From: Amoebidium appalachense
Taxonomy: Eukaryota; Ichthyosporea
DNA: 64,000 nt
NCBI GenBank assembly: GCA_963693365.1
Contig: CAVNZM010000012.1
Span: 1,798,001 to 1,862,000, forward strand
Reading direction: 5' to 3'
Part shown: positions 1 to 10,975 of the stretch, piece by piece
How the letters are laid out: each line of letters opens with the position of its first letter
Numbering within the stretch: the first letter of the stretch is position 1
Made by a program: the position numbers and the translations under genes
Notes under the pieces: generated by a model
Database searches by the model: none
What the model was told of the DNA's origin: nothing
Seen by the model: only the letters and a program-made list of their open reading frames with translations

Positions 1-183
1 TCGGTTGAGAGGGAAGGGGGGGGGGGGGGGGGGATGCACCATGTGTGTGCATGTGTGCACGTGTGTGTGTGTGTGTGCTCTGTGGAGAGGGAATGGGAGG
101 GGAGGAAATGCACCGTGTGTGTGCATATGTGTGTGTGTCTCTCTGTACGTGTGTGTGTGTGTGTTGTGTGTTTGTGTGTGTGT

Positions 184-273
<90 letters not shown>

Positions 274-399
274 GGTGTGTGTGTGTGTCCCGGTGTGCCA
301 GTGTGCGTGCGTGTGTGTGAGTGCATGTTTCTGCATTGTGTGCGAGCATGTGGATGCCTTGGGAAGAGCAAGATTGGACGGTATCGAATGCTGTGTGTG

Positions 400-439
<40 letters not shown>

Positions 440-583
440 CAATGATAAGCCGGCCATGTGTTTATCATGGCGCACCGGTAAATGCATGTGGCGATTATGT
501 GTAAATATATAAACGGAAATACATTATAAAAAAGGACTCACTCAACGAGATGAAGGAGCGTTACAGAACGTACGTGTCTGCCG

Positions 584-641
<58 letters not shown>

Positions 642-809
642 CCCCCCCTGTCTTCCCTCCTTCCCACTACGACCCCCCCCCCCCCCTGCACGTGTCTAGG
701 TGTATAGATCCTACACGTAACGATGGCAGAACTTTCGCCATTTGGTAATGGACTCCGTGCCGCTCTAGTGCATTATATTGTAAAGTAATATCACCAACAA
801 AAAACGCAG
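1..809. other. low-complexity intergenic DNA, or intron of an upstream gene
   Basis: This stretch holds a G run at about 17-33, a long (GT)n array at 187-270, a second (GT)n near 396-436, and a pure C run of 56 nt at 584-639. The remaining unique sequence (440-580 and 690-809) shows no recognisable coding or RNA motif. The segment just before 810 ends in an AG and could be the 3' end of an intron. Apparent reading frames made of Val-Cys repeats are translations of the GT array and not genes. Confidence 0.7.
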
Positions 810-1018
810 GTTCGGCAAAGCTGCGTACGAGTGCTTCAAGGACTCCACCAAGAACGAACTCAAAACATCGAAATTCCATGCTGGTGTGCATTATTCTGAC
901 GACTATCGCCTCTTTGGCCCGGTGGAGTCAGCTGAGAGCTGGGAGCGTGCTCACAAATACTACTGCAAGATGCCGTATCATATGACCAACAAGAACTCTG
1001 CATGCATTCATTTTGCAG
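810..1018 (+). CDS. orphan exon of an unrecognised protein
   Basis: A 209 bp segment is bounded by a plausible acceptor (ACGCAG at 804-809) and a strong donor (GTGAGT from 1019). It is open in one frame: one leading base, 69 codons, one trailing base. The translation starts FGKAAYECFKDST and ends KNSACIHFA. It has balanced composition, with several Tyr, Cys and Trp residues, unlike the translations of the repeats around it. I do not recognise the family. No partner exon is visible upstream within the window. Downstream the sequence runs into tandem repeats, so this may be the last exon of a gene entering from the left, an internal exon with very long introns, or a relic. Coding status is inferred only from frame and splice sites. 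Confidence 0.35.
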
Positions 1019-1305
1019 GTGAGTACTAGTACTCCAAATTATGGTGAAATCTACGATATCCTGCGAGCATGTTTGTATGTCGTAGTCCACATGTCGACGA
1101 TAATATGTATCGTCTTACGACCGTTTGTACCGTACGATATATCGTTTTACGACAGTAATATGGATGGTATTGTTACAGTCTTGGGGATGGCCCATGGATA
1201 TACATAAGGCGTCTTATGGACTATGTTTGGACATCTTTATTACACCGTAGACATGTGAACCACCGAAAGGTGGATACAACAACTTGAAGATGGATACATT
1301 TGCAC
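1019..1305. other. unassigned sequence rich in TACGAC/GTCGTA words
   Basis: No gene is seen. The segment repeats short words such as TACGAC, GTCGTA and CGATAT, the same words that dominate the satellite at 2.1-3.5 kb. It may therefore be a degenerate outlier of that array. Confidence 0.4.
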
Positions 1306-1770
1306 GGTTAATAACGTGCAGGGGATTGATGGGGCCCAACCAAACTTTGCATTAGGCAGTTTCTCTGTGTGGTTAATGTAACAAAACCGGTCCGACCGTC
1401 GGACTGTCCCCCCATTTCTGTGGGAAAAGTTATTGACCGTTGTACGTCCATATTAGGCAAAATGCGCTGTAATACATAGGGAAAGGGGGCCGGGGGAATT
1501 CAACGGTTAATAACGTGCAGGGGATTGATGGGGGCACAACCAAACTTTGCATGAGGGAGTGTCTCTGTGTGGGGGGTCTAACAAAACCGGTCGGACTGTC
1601 TCCCCATTTCTGTGGGGAAAGTTATTAACCGTTGTACATCCATATTAGGCAAAATGCGCTATAATACATAGGGAAAAGGGGGGGATTCAACAGTTAATAA
1701 CGTGCAGGGGATTGTTGGGAGCACAACCAAACTTTGCATTAGGCAGTTCTCTGTGTGGGGGGTCTAATTA
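1306..1770. repeat. tandem repeat, unit about 190-200 bp, about 2.4 copies
   Basis: Copies begin at about 1306, 1505 and 1692, each opening with GTTAATAACGTGCAGGGG. They share the sequence around CAACCAAACTTTGCAT, the phrase CTCTGTGTGG and the segment around CATATTAGGCAAAATGCGCT. Offsets are 199 and 187 bp because of small indels. The third copy breaks off at about 1770. No coding frame runs through it. Confidence 0.8.
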
Positions 1771-2107
1771 TCCCTACTATAATCAGTGCCGTTCCAGGCA
1801 CCCACAAACTCTGCTAGTTGTTGTACCCCCTCAGCATCCGATTCGTTCTCTTATGTATTCTCTTTCAAGTATGCCAGCATTCCCACGAAACCCCCATAAA
1901 ACATCCATAACGGTTATATGTATCCAGAAGGCCGTGCCACCAGTTATTATTTACAATTTTACAAGAAAATTATTAACACCTATATTACACATATCTGCCT
2001 AATGATAGTGGTATCATATAGCTATACAGCAGCCCCTCCAGATGCTCAATTAAAATGTACACTCAGCTTGGTTTTTTACTACCAGTGCTAATTTAGGTGA
2101 TTTCAAC
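1771..2107. other. unassigned spacer between two tandem arrays
   Basis: About 340 bp of non-repetitive sequence. A 96-residue open frame covers part of it (1712-2002) but begins inside the upstream repeat and has no family resemblance, so I do not call a gene. Confidence 0.4.
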
Positions 2108-3480
2108 ATGGCCTGCCATGACCTTCCTATCGATACGGTAAACCCATCCATCAGGCGGGGTTTTCAGACGTCTTTACGACAACTAATGGTTGTCGAGGAC
2201 ATTCATATGGATATTGTACACCCATCCATTCGACAGTTATTTCCGATGTCTAAAGACAGTCTTCCGAGGGGGTGCAGCAAGACCATCTTATGATGTCGTA
2301 ATCCGGAGGTGTGCACGACATACAGTGTACATCCAATGTATGGGGTTAGGAGTACCACCATAATATCATCTTACGATGTCGTAATTTGCAGGTGTTTACG
2401 ACATACACAGTGTATCGTGGACCTTCAAATGGATACTGTAAACCAATCCATCCGGCGGGGTTTCAGACGTCTATTGACAGTCTCACGTTGGGTGTCGCAA
2501 GAGCATGTTACGATGTCGTATACTGGGGGGGTTTACGACAACTAATGGTTGTCGAGGACACTCATATGGATATTGTAAACCCATCCATTCGACAGTTGTT
2601 TCCGATGTCTTAAGACAGTCTTCCGAGGGTGTGCAGCAAGACCATCTTATGATGTCGTAATCCGGAGGTGTGCACGACATACAGTGTACATCCAATGTAT
2701 GGGGTTAGGAGTACCACCATAATATCATCTTACGATGTCGTAATGTGCAGGTGTTTACGACATACACAGTGTATCGTGGACCTTCATATGGATACTGTAA
2801 ACCAATCCATCCGGGGGGTTTCAGACGTCTATTGACAGTCTCACGTTGGGTGCTGCAAGAGCATGTTACGATGTCGTATACTGGGGGGGTTTACGACAAC
2901 TAATGGTTGTCGAGGACAGTCAGCACTCATATGGATATTGTAAACCCATCCATTCGACAGTTGATTCCGATGTCTTAAGACAGTCTTCCGAGGGGGTGCA
3001 GCAAGACCATCTTATGATGTCGTAATCCGGAGGTGTGCACGACATCCAGTGTACATCCAATGTATGGGGTTAGGAGTACCACCATAATATCATCTTACGA
3101 TGTCGTAATGTGCAGGTGTTTACGACATACACAGTGTATCGTGGACCTTCAAATGGATACTGTAAACCAATCCATCCGGCGGGGTTTCAGACGTCTATTG
3201 ACAGTCTCGCGTGGGGTGTCGTAAGAGCATGTTACGATGTCGTACTCAGGTGGGGTTTACGACAACTAATGGTTGTCGAGGACATTCATATGGATATTGT
3301 AAACCCATCCATTCGACAGTTATTTCCGACGTCGTAAGACAGTCTTCCGAGGGGGTGCAGCAAGACCATCTTATGATGTCGTAATCCGGAGGTGTGCACG
3401 ACATCCAGTGTACATCCAATGTATGGGGTTAGGAGTACCACGAAAGTTGTGGTTGCTGTAAACCCATCCATAGGTGTGGT
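2108..3480. repeat. satellite-like array, unit about 359 bp made of two related half-units
   Basis: The phrase AACTAATGGTTGTCGAGGAC recurs at 2181, 2540, 2898 and 3264, giving offsets of 359, 358 and 366 bp. AAGACCATCTTATGATGTCG recurs with the same period. Within each unit the word GTAAACC occurs twice (2438, 2575, 2797, 2940, 3162, 3299), alternating about 137 and 222 bp, with related flanking sequence (…CCATCC… then ACAGTCT… then GATGTCGTA). The unit therefore looks like a dimer of diverged monomers. About 3.8 units are present. Degenerate monomers continue to about 3660. Short open frames inside are fragments repeated with the unit and not genes. Confidence 0.9.
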
Positions 3481-3728
3481 TAGGGTTATACATTGGGCTG
3501 TCCCAATACTGTCGGTCATCCCTAAAGGGGTCGTAAACCACTCCGCCGACGGTCTACGACGTCGTCGACGGGTTTGGCGGTTTTTCCTTCATATAGCGTA
3601 AACCCATCCATTAGACAGTCCTAAACCAGTGCCAACCCATCGACGAGGTCTTCGGTGGGGTTACGAGGGGGGGGGGGGAGATTGCTGATGATATTGTTTG
3701 TCACGGACACACGATCATATTATACAAC
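3481..3728. other. degenerate satellite edge and spacer
   Basis: It contains two further GTAAACCCATCCAT words (near 3598 and, just before, 3458) and a short G run at about 3667-3679. Nothing else is recognised before the Helitron-like copy begins. Confidence 0.4.
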
Positions 3729-4237
3729 AACCGGCCTGTGGCACACACACACATACACACACACAAACACATGTACATTTTAATGTTTTAATAGCAGACA
3801 GTTGTTGAAAAAAATAGAGTAAAAAACACAACTAAATCAACTCAGTAATGTGAATATGACATTTGGGGCGAGTGTAGTAGAAGGTTTTGTGACTGATAAT
3901 GATTATTTTTTTACACTAGAGCTAGGGTGATTCATGCTGGGCGGTGGTCATTGGTAATTTTTTTTATTTGTTTTTTTTCCACATTTACACACAAAGTAAT
4001 AATCGAATAGAATACAAAAACAACTATTCATAAGAAGAAAAAAACGCATACAACCTTCACTTGGCCCACACATACACATTCACACACACACAAACACACA
4101 CACACACTCACACACACACATAGACGTTGAACACAATGAAAGGAAATATATCTAGAAAACACGGGTGCCATGATTGCAGTCACTGAGTATGAAAAGCATA
4201 AAAATTTTTTTGGGGGGGGCAGGGAATGGGAAGAGGG

Positions 4238-4271
<34 letters not shown>

Positions 4272-4823
4272 TGCTTTGAAGTAAACTGAGAATAGTATAA
4301 TTGCAGTACTGACTTGTGAGCATGGTATATTGACACACACCGTAGAATGATGATTTTATGTTCGGGAACATCTCGGGGGGGTGCCAATTCCAGACTTCAC
4401 TGAAATATGTTGCCCACCTGGCACTCAGTGCACGTGGAAAGTTTTATTGCCTGTCCATGCATATCATCGGGTTACCAAACAGTTCTGTAAAATAAGTAAA
4501 ACAACAAAATAATAAAAATATTATAAAAATTTTGCAAGCAATTTAGAACATATTGCACTTGGTGGTTTTCAGCTACATGTTTTTGGAGGACCACAAGTAA
4601 ACTTGGTACTTCGGCAATGGCAATCTCTCCCGGCCGCCCCTAGACTGATAACACAGTGTGGCAAGAAAGGGGGGGGGGGGGGGGGGGGAGGATGGGGGGG
4701 GGGGGGGGGGGGGGGGGGGGGTAAATGAAAGGGAAAAGGGTCATAACATTTGGCAGATCCAGCAACTGCAGGATTTGTGGGGGGGGGGGGGGGGGGGGGG
4801 AGGAAGCGTGAGGCGGGGGGCCA

Positions 4824-4858
<35 letters not shown>

Positions 4859-4995
4859 AGCGTGAGGCGAGGGAGGGGGGGGGGGGGGGGGGGGGGGGAG
4901 GGGAGGAGGGAGGTAACAACCACACAACCCAACATCAATAACTGTCTCGTTATGTTTTGGCGCTGGCGACAGCCGGCGCACAGACCTACTTGTAT
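3729..4995 (+). mobile_element. Helitron-like element, internally deleted copy A
   Basis: The left portion (about 3729-4200) matches 5648-6150 nearly base for base, including ACATGTACATTTTAATG and the segment around AACTCAGTAATGTGAATATG. The right portion (about 4727-4995) matches 7335-7558, ending in a hairpin at 4960-4979 followed by ACAGACCTACTTGTAT. The two copies diverge immediately after that phrase, which places the 3' boundary near 4995. A GC-rich hairpin just inside the 3' end is a hallmark of Helitrons. The middle (4200-4640) is unlike copy B and carries no Rep sequence, so this copy cannot encode its own transposase. It contains long G runs (4231-4270 and 4671-4899). Confidence 0.7.
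4960..4979 (+). other. 3' terminal hairpin of Helitron copy A
   Basis: GCGCTGGC and GCCGGCGC flank a GACA loop. One G-T wobble distinguishes it from the perfect stem in copy B at 7523-7542. Confidence 0.7.
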
Positions 4996-5645
<650 letters not shown>

Positions 5646-5656
5646 CACCGGCCGTG

Positions 5657-5691
<35 letters not shown>

Positions 5692-6118
5692 TGTACATTT
5701 TAATGTTTTAATAGCTATAGGCAGACAGTTGTTGAAAAAAAATAGAGTAAAAAACACAACTAAATCAACTCAGTAATGTGAATATGACACTTAGGGCGAG
5801 TGTACTAGAAGGGTTGTGAGGGCGAGTGTACTAGAAGGGTTGTGGCTGATAATGAATATTTTTTTACACTAGAGCTAGGGTGATTCAAGCTGGGCGGTGG
5901 TCATTGGTATTTTTCTTTATTTGTTTTTTTTCCACATGTACACACAAAGCCTTTAATAATCGAATAGAATACAAAAACAACTAAGAAGACAAAAACGCAT
6001 ACAACCTTCACTTGGCCCACACACACACATTCACACACACACAAACATGCACACACACACACACGCACATAGACGTTGAACACAATGAAAGGCAATATAT
6101 CTAGAAAACACGGGTGCC

Positions 6119-7210
6119 ATGATTTCAGTCACTGAGTATGAAAAACATAAAAAAGAAATTTACGAAACAGAAGCCTTCTATACGAACTCACGCACATACA
6201 ACAATCTCTTTGCATTGACGGCATTTGGCACCCAAGGCAAACACAAAGATTCGATAGGCTTAGCTTTGTTAAAGTATACGGACGTGTGTATGATCATAGG
6301 GCGATGGCACTCAACCATTCAACACAAAACCTAAGATTTTACATGAAGGACGGTGAACGTGTAGATACAGCTATTGACCAAGACGTAGACGCTTCATTTA
6401 TTGCTCCTCTTGAGTTGTTCTTAGTGAAAACAACAAGTTCGTGCAATCAATCCAGTCGATGGCAACACAGGATACAAACATAGAGGAACAATACATACAC
6501 ATACAATGCGTGAGCAGCCACCACACGAGCCAATCAGCTGAGGTGGCGGCTATTTTCTCACGCGACCTAGATCTAGTGAACAACCAATCATCAGTGGTTA
6601 TTTTTATGCACTCATCTAATGAGCCGTCCTTTGTGCCTACCACTTCAGGTTTGTATGAGTCTCTACAATATGTATTGATTTTCCCTAATGGCACCATAGG
6701 ATGGTCTAAAACCTTGAATAATTTAGCTACAGGAAAACCAATCACGCAAATCTTATACTATAAATAACGACTTTTCACTGAGCAAAATTTCGGAAGGCTT
6801 GGTCGCCTTGGATCTGAGTATTGGGCTGATATGTTCGCACGTGTTGAGAACGAACGTCTTTTCTTTTTCGCTTGCGGCCAAGATAAATTTCGAGGGGCCG
6901 CAGGCACTGGAAAAATACTCCCACCGTCATTCCCTGGCTCTGCACGTTACATGAAAAAACAGTTACATGACGCCTATGCAATAGTTGCACGTGAAGGAAA
7001 CCCAGATTTGTTCATAACTCCCACATGCAATCCCTATTGGCCAGAGATCACAGCTAATTTATATAAAATGGCATGCGACAGACCTGATATCACTGCGCGA
7101 GTCTTCAAGCTTCGACTGAATAGTCTGGTAAGGCTTTTAGGAAAATGGTATACATTCTTTACCACCATCATTTGCTCATACCGTCATCCCATCACTTTGC
7201 AATTTCGACA
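6119..7210 (+). pseudogene. broken Helitron transposase (Helitron-like N-terminal domain)
   Basis: Four consecutive pieces in different frames follow the order of the Helitron_like_N family. 6119-6334 carries SRTYNNLFALTAFG. 6286-6420 carries YDHRAMALNHSTQNLRFYM. 6420-6767 carries LSENNKFVQSIQSMATQ and then GLYESLQYVLIFPNGTIGW. 6831-7200 carries LPPSFPGSARYMKKQLHDAY, PDLFITPTCNPYWPEI and DRPDITARVFKLRL. The family motifs (LPssftGsprYM, PDLFITFTCNPkWpEI, DRPDlvaRVFklKL) are unmistakable. Frame changes lie near 6300, 6418 and 6770, with a stop at 6765. The catalytic HUH/Tyr part and the helicase are absent. In an intact element this protein would drive rolling-circle transposition. Here it is a fossil. 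Confidence 0.9.
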
Positions 7211-7259
<49 letters not shown>

Positions 7260-7522
7260 ATACATAGCGTGCTACCGCCGCCACTGCCCAGGGTCCCCCG
7301 TGGGAGGGGGGCAAGAAAGGGGGGGGGGGGGGTTTAAATGAAAGGGAAAAGGGTCATAACATTTGGCAGGGGGGAAAGCGTGAGGCGGGGGGGGCAGGGG
7401 GGGGGGGGGGGGGAAAGCGTGAGGCGGGGGGGGCCAGGGAGGGGGGGGGGGGTCGGGGGGGTCGGGGGGAGGGAGGTAACAACCACACAACCCAACATCA
7501 ATAACTGTCTCGTTATGTTTTG

Positions 7523-7542
7523 GCGCCGGCGACAGCCGGCGC
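7523..7542 (+). other. 3' terminal hairpin of Helitron copy B
   Basis: GCGCCGGC, loop GACA, GCCGGCGC: a perfect 8 bp stem. It lies 16 nt inside the point where copies A and B stop matching. Confidence 0.75.
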
Positions 7543-7558
7543 ACAGACCTACTTGTAT

Positions 7559-8535
7559 CTAACAATAAGTGTGACCTGTTAGCTAATGTGGTAGAACCGG
7601 AGGTTATGGGCGGCTTTATTCTCTTTTCTATTTCTCTCCTCCAGCATATCCGTTATAAAATGACCGTGTTAGATCACCTTATTAATGCCGCACAGTATGA
7701 TATTGTGATACGGTGTCTTAACTTTCTCTCGGAGCTACCAATGCTAGCTTCTGCTTATCCATAATCTATACTAGGGTTGCTTTATTGCATACAGTGTACA
7801 TAAGTCACTAGCTGCATTTGATTGGCTGCGCCGGAAAACGCAGTAGGCCCAGACTCACTTGACGGCCTACTGCGTTTTCCGACACCAAAAAACGATTACA
7901 CCGCCAAGACATAATCATCTTTGCGTCTTTGTACCACACAACATCCTGAATAAACAAGTCTATGTATGAACGAGACGCTCTAACTGTATCCGCCATATAG
8001 GCTGCTAGTAGTTGGTGTTTTTGCTGTCCTAACATTGGAAGAGACTCGACACGTTAAGGAAAAAGGTACCTATCAACCATAGACTTAAAACTATTCATAT
8101 TCACACTATGATCCAGCCGTACCTCCGGTTGGGTTTACACACTTTTTATTGCGTAGGGTCGCCAGCCACTCCGGCCGCGTATCGCTCGACAAGTGTAGCC
8201 TCCTTGGCTCCCTATGAGAAACGAGTTTAGGGGGACTCCTGGCATGAGTGTCCAGGAAGTTTACACTGTAGATTACACAGCGCTTTATGTACCCGACATA
8301 AGATACACAATATAAACATTTAAAACAACTCACGTTAATTAAGAACTATGCCTCATATATTCAATAGTTTCAATACATTTCAGGCCTGGTGTGTATTTAT
8401 TGTAAGCTAGTTCGATAATTATTCTTAAAAAGTGCGAATGGAGCATTGGATTAGTGAATATAGCTCCACCAATCATTACGGTTCGAGTTACTTTTCTTCC
8501 ACCAATCGTTTACGGTATTGATCCAACTGAGGGGG
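7559..8535. other. unassigned intergenic region upstream of the Cys-rich gene
   Basis: Mostly unique AT-balanced sequence. The one clear structure is the 18 bp inverted repeat at 7832-7881. The open frames at 7808-8035 and 8106-8333 (minus strand) have no recognisable domain and no splice support, so I do not call them genes. Confidence 0.5.
7832..7881. repeat. perfect 18 bp inverted repeat, 14 nt loop
   Basis: CGGAAAACGCAGTAGGCC at 7832-7849 is exactly complementary to 7864-7881. The stem is long and perfect for DNA that otherwise shows no constraint. It could be the core of a small foldback element or a transcribed hairpin; nothing in the sequence decides. Confidence 0.85.
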
Positions 8536-8547
8536 TATATATATAAA
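8536..8547 (+). promoter_or_regulatory. TATA box of the Cys-rich gene at 8715
   Basis: TATATATATAAA lies about 170 bp before the ATG at 8715, with no intervening gene. A start site near 8570 and a leader of about 140 nt would follow. Confidence 0.6.
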
Positions 8548-8714
8548 CCTCTCCGCACAGACAGACTGTGACGGTGACTTATCGAAAGCACATGATCACA
8601 CAGACATAGCTATAGGTTAGGCTGATAATATATAGGAACGAACTTGACGCCGCAAGTGTTCGCAGCATCACGCACACACCGGCAAATTTTTTACACAAAC
8701 ATCTTACCGCCAGA

Positions 8715-10718
8715 ATGAAGCTCGCCGTGGTGGTCCCCCTGTTCGTTGGCGGTGCGCTGGGTGCCTCTGTTGGCTACAGCGAGAACCCCACCGTGTGTGC
8801 CCCCGGCACTACGTGGTCCAACGGCAGCTGTGTGCCCGCCTTCTGCCGCCTGGCTGGTAGCAAAACACTTGCACATGGCCAGCGCTGCCGCATTGCCGGC
8901 CGCCCCTGCGTGTGCACGTGCAATAGCGGGAAGATTATCTGCCCCAGAAAGTGTGACGCACCTGTCCCTGCACCCACCACCACCATTGCAACCACCACCG
9001 CCGTAACCCCTGTGCCCGACCCCACCCCAGCGCCCGGCACGTGCCTCATTCGTGGCATCAGCGTGCCCTACGGCAAGCGGGTGGTGTTCAGCGAGTGCTT
9101 CGAGTGTGCCTGCACCAACACGGGCAACGCGCTGTGCACGGGTGGCTGTGTGCCGCAGCCGCAGCCGCCCAATGGGGCCTGTCGCATCAACGCCAACACG
9201 GTCCTTGCCAACGGCACCACCCTCATCACCGACAACGGCTGTGGCACGTGCTCGTGCAAGGACAGCGTGGCCCAGTGCGGCCCATCAGGCTCCTGCGCCC
9301 CCACCACATCCATCCCCGCCCCCACCACCACCGTCGCACCCACCACCACCACCACCACCACCACCACCACCACCGTGCCCACCACCACGGTGGTGCCAAC
9401 CACCACCACCACCACTACCACACCCACCACCACGGTAGCACCCACCACCAGTGCGCCTGGCTCGTGCAGCGTGGACGGGGTCAGCCTGCTGTCGGGGGAG
9501 AAGCTGGTGTCCAGTGAGTGCTACTCGTGCACGTGCCTCAACGGCAATGCGCTCTGCACGGGTGGCTGTGTGCCTCAGCCCCAGCCCCCCAACGGTGACT
9601 GCCGGCTGGATGCCACCACCGTCCTCACCAACGGCATTTCCTACCTCGTCGACAACGGCTGCAGTGTGTGCACATGCTCCAACGGCAAGTCAATGTGCCG
9701 CCCCTCCGGCTCGTGCTCCCCTCCGGCACCTGCCCCCACCACCACTCAGGCCCCCCCCACCACCACCACGGTCACACCCACCACTACCACCACCACCACC
9801 ACTACCACCACGGCTGCGGGCCCCACCACCACGGCTGCGGGCCCCACCACCACCACCACCACCGCATCCTCTGTCACAACCACCACCCAGGCACCTACCA
9901 CGACCATGCAGGCCCCCACCACCACCACCGAGGCCCCCGCCCCCACCACCACCCAGGCGCCCGTCACCACCACCACCACCGAGGCCCCCGCCCCCACCAC
10001 CACCCAGGCGCCCGTCACCACCACCACCGAGGCCCCCGCCCCCACCACCACCCAGGCGCCCGTCACCACCACCACCACCGAGGCCCCCGCCCCCACCACC
10101 ACCCAGGCGCCCGTCACCACCACCACCACCGAGGCCCCCGCCCCCACCACCACCCAGGCGCCCGTCACCACCACCACCGAGGCCCCCGCCCCCACCACCA
10201 CCCAGGCGCCCGTCACCACCACCACCACCGAGGCCCCCGCCCCCACCACCACCCAGGCGCCCGTCACCACCACCACCCAGGCCCCCGCCCCCACCACCAC
10301 CCAGGCGCCCGTCACCACCACCACCGAGGCCCCCGCCCCCACCACCACCCAGGTGCCCGTCACCACCACCACCGAGGCCCCCGCCCCCACCACCACCCAG
10401 GCGCCCGTCACCACCACCACGACCACGGAGGCGGCGGCGCCCACGGCCAGCACGTGCTCTGTGCGGGGGCAGACGCTGCAGCTCGGGGAGCGGGCCATCT
10501 TCAACGAGTGCACCAGCTGCCTGTGCGCAGCCGGCGGCAATGCGCTGTGCACTGGTGGCTGTGCGCCCCGGCCCGGCCCTGGCTATGGCATGTGCCGGGT
10601 GGCGGCCGACACTGTGTATGAGAGCGGCGATGACTTCACCGTTGAGAACGGCTGTGTCAAGTGCACGTGTGACAACGGCATGGCCCGCTGCGCAAGAAAC
10701 ACCTGCACAAACTACTAG
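8715..10718 (+). CDS. secreted Cys-rich, Thr/Pro-rich mucin-like protein (paralogue A)
   Basis: A single-exon 667-residue protein. MKLAVVVPLFVGGALGA is a signal peptide. A 55-residue Cys-rich N-terminal domain follows (to about residue 80). Then come modules of about 85 residues, each opening CxxxG, with the core CxxCxC…GNALCTGGC and a second half ending DNGC..CTC…C…GSC. This spacing resembles VWC or pacifastin-type disulphide modules. Three modules are present (about residues 109-195, 251-337 and 583-667). Linkers are runs of Thr and Pro, expected to be O-glycosylated. The third linker contains ten copies of a 15-16 residue EAPAPTTTQAPV repeat. Extracellular: coat, matrix or adhesion. It is a close paralogue of the minus-strand gene at 18084-19889, which has four modules and a shorter linker. 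Substrate and partner are unknown. Confidence 0.85.
   Translation: MKLAVVVPLFVGGALGASVGYSENPTVCAPGTTWSNGSCVPAFCRLAGSKTLAHGQRCRIAGRPCVCTCNSGKIICPRKCDAPVPAPTTTIATTTAVTPVPDPTPAPGTCLIRGISVPYGKRVVFSECFECACTNTGNALCTGGCVPQPQPPNGACRINANTVLANGTTLITDNGCGTCSCKDSVAQCGPSGSCAPTTSIPAPTTTVAPTTTTTTTTTTTVPTTTVVPTTTTTTTTPTTTVAPTTSAPGSCSVDGVSLLSGEKLVSSECYSCTCLNGNALCTGGCVPQPQPPNGDCRLDATTVLTNGISYLVDNGCSVCTCSNGKSMCRPSGSCSPPAPAPTTTQAPPTTTTVTPTTTTTTTTTTTAAGPTTTAAGPTTTTTTASSVTTTTQAPTTTMQAPTTTTEAPAPTTTQAPVTTTTTEAPAPTTTQAPVTTTTEAPAPTTTQAPVTTTTTEAPAPTTTQAPVTTTTTEAPAPTTTQAPVTTTTEAPAPTTTQAPVTTTTTEAPAPTTTQAPVTTTTQAPAPTTTQAPVTTTTEAPAPTTTQVPVTTTTEAPAPTTTQAPVTTTTTTEAAAPTASTCSVRGQTLQLGERAIFNECTSCLCAAGGNALCTGGCAPRPGPGYGMCRVAADTVYESGDDFTVENGCVKCTCDNGMARCARNTCTNY
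9930..10410 (+). repeat. coding minisatellite, 45-48 bp unit, 10 copies
   Basis: The unit encodes EAPAPTTTQAPV plus TTT(T)(T). Length varies by one Thr codon (3 bp), so the frame is always kept. Copies are almost identical at the nucleotide level, with one QAPAP and one QVPV variant, which indicates recent expansion. Paralogue B has only a shortened version. Confidence 0.9.
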
Positions 10719-10808
10719 TTGAATGATTTGTATGCACTCAGTCTGTAAATAAGTTCAAAAATGGCTATTGTATGGCCATGGCATAACCAATTTTTAGAAA
10801 ATTGTGCA

Positions 10809-10814
10809 AATAAA
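10809..10814 (+). terminator. polyadenylation signal AATAAA
   Basis: AATAAA lies 91 nt after the stop codon of the Cys-rich gene, followed by CTGACCCTGCTGTC. A weaker AAATAAG lies upstream near 10747. Confidence 0.65.
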
Positions 10815-10928
10815 ACTGACCCTGCTGTCAAACAGTCGCATAGCTAAGCCGAGATCACTGGACCCCCCCCCTCTCCCCCCCCCCCCCCCCCCCCCCCCTC
10901 CCTCCCTCCCTCCGAGCCACCACCACCA

Positions 10929-10975
<47 letters not shown>

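Larger units (their letters stand above)
5646..7558 (+). mobile_element. Helitron-like element, copy B with Rep remnant
   Basis: This copy shares both ends with copy A (3729-4995) and in between keeps 1.1 kb of a Helitron Rep/helicase N-terminal region (6119-7210, annotated separately). The coding remnant is cut by a 48 nt G run at 7211-7258. The 3' end has a perfect 8 bp stem, 4 nt loop hairpin at 7523-7542 and then ACAGACCTACTTGTAT. No rolling-circle HUH motif and no helicase domain remain, so the element is non-autonomous. The 5' end is placed where similarity to copy A begins, just before CCGTGGCACACAC, and is uncertain by about 20 bp because it abuts an (AC)n array. Confidence 0.75.

Noticed and set aside
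5-504. Open frames of Val-Cys repeats
   Set aside because: They are (GT)n read in two frames. The same applies to many Thr-His, Val-Cys, Leu-Ser and poly-Pro/Gly frames across the window (for example near 5500, 16300, 21500, 28200, 51350 and 57900).
2108-3601. Repeated short frames in the satellite
   Set aside because: They recur once per unit with frame breaks between units and show no codon bias or homology.
9930-10410. CRISPR-like array
   Set aside because: The repeats are coding, have no unique spacers, and lie in a eukaryotic gene.
9668-10621. His-rich and Val-rich frames over the same repeat, on both strands
   Set aside because: They are other-frame and antisense readings of the 45-48 bp minisatellite.
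9451-10722. A 423-residue Pro/Arg-rich frame overlapping the Cys-rich gene
   Set aside because: It is the +1 shadow of the Thr/Pro repeat region. The frame with signal peptide, Cys modules and a conserved paralogue is the real one.
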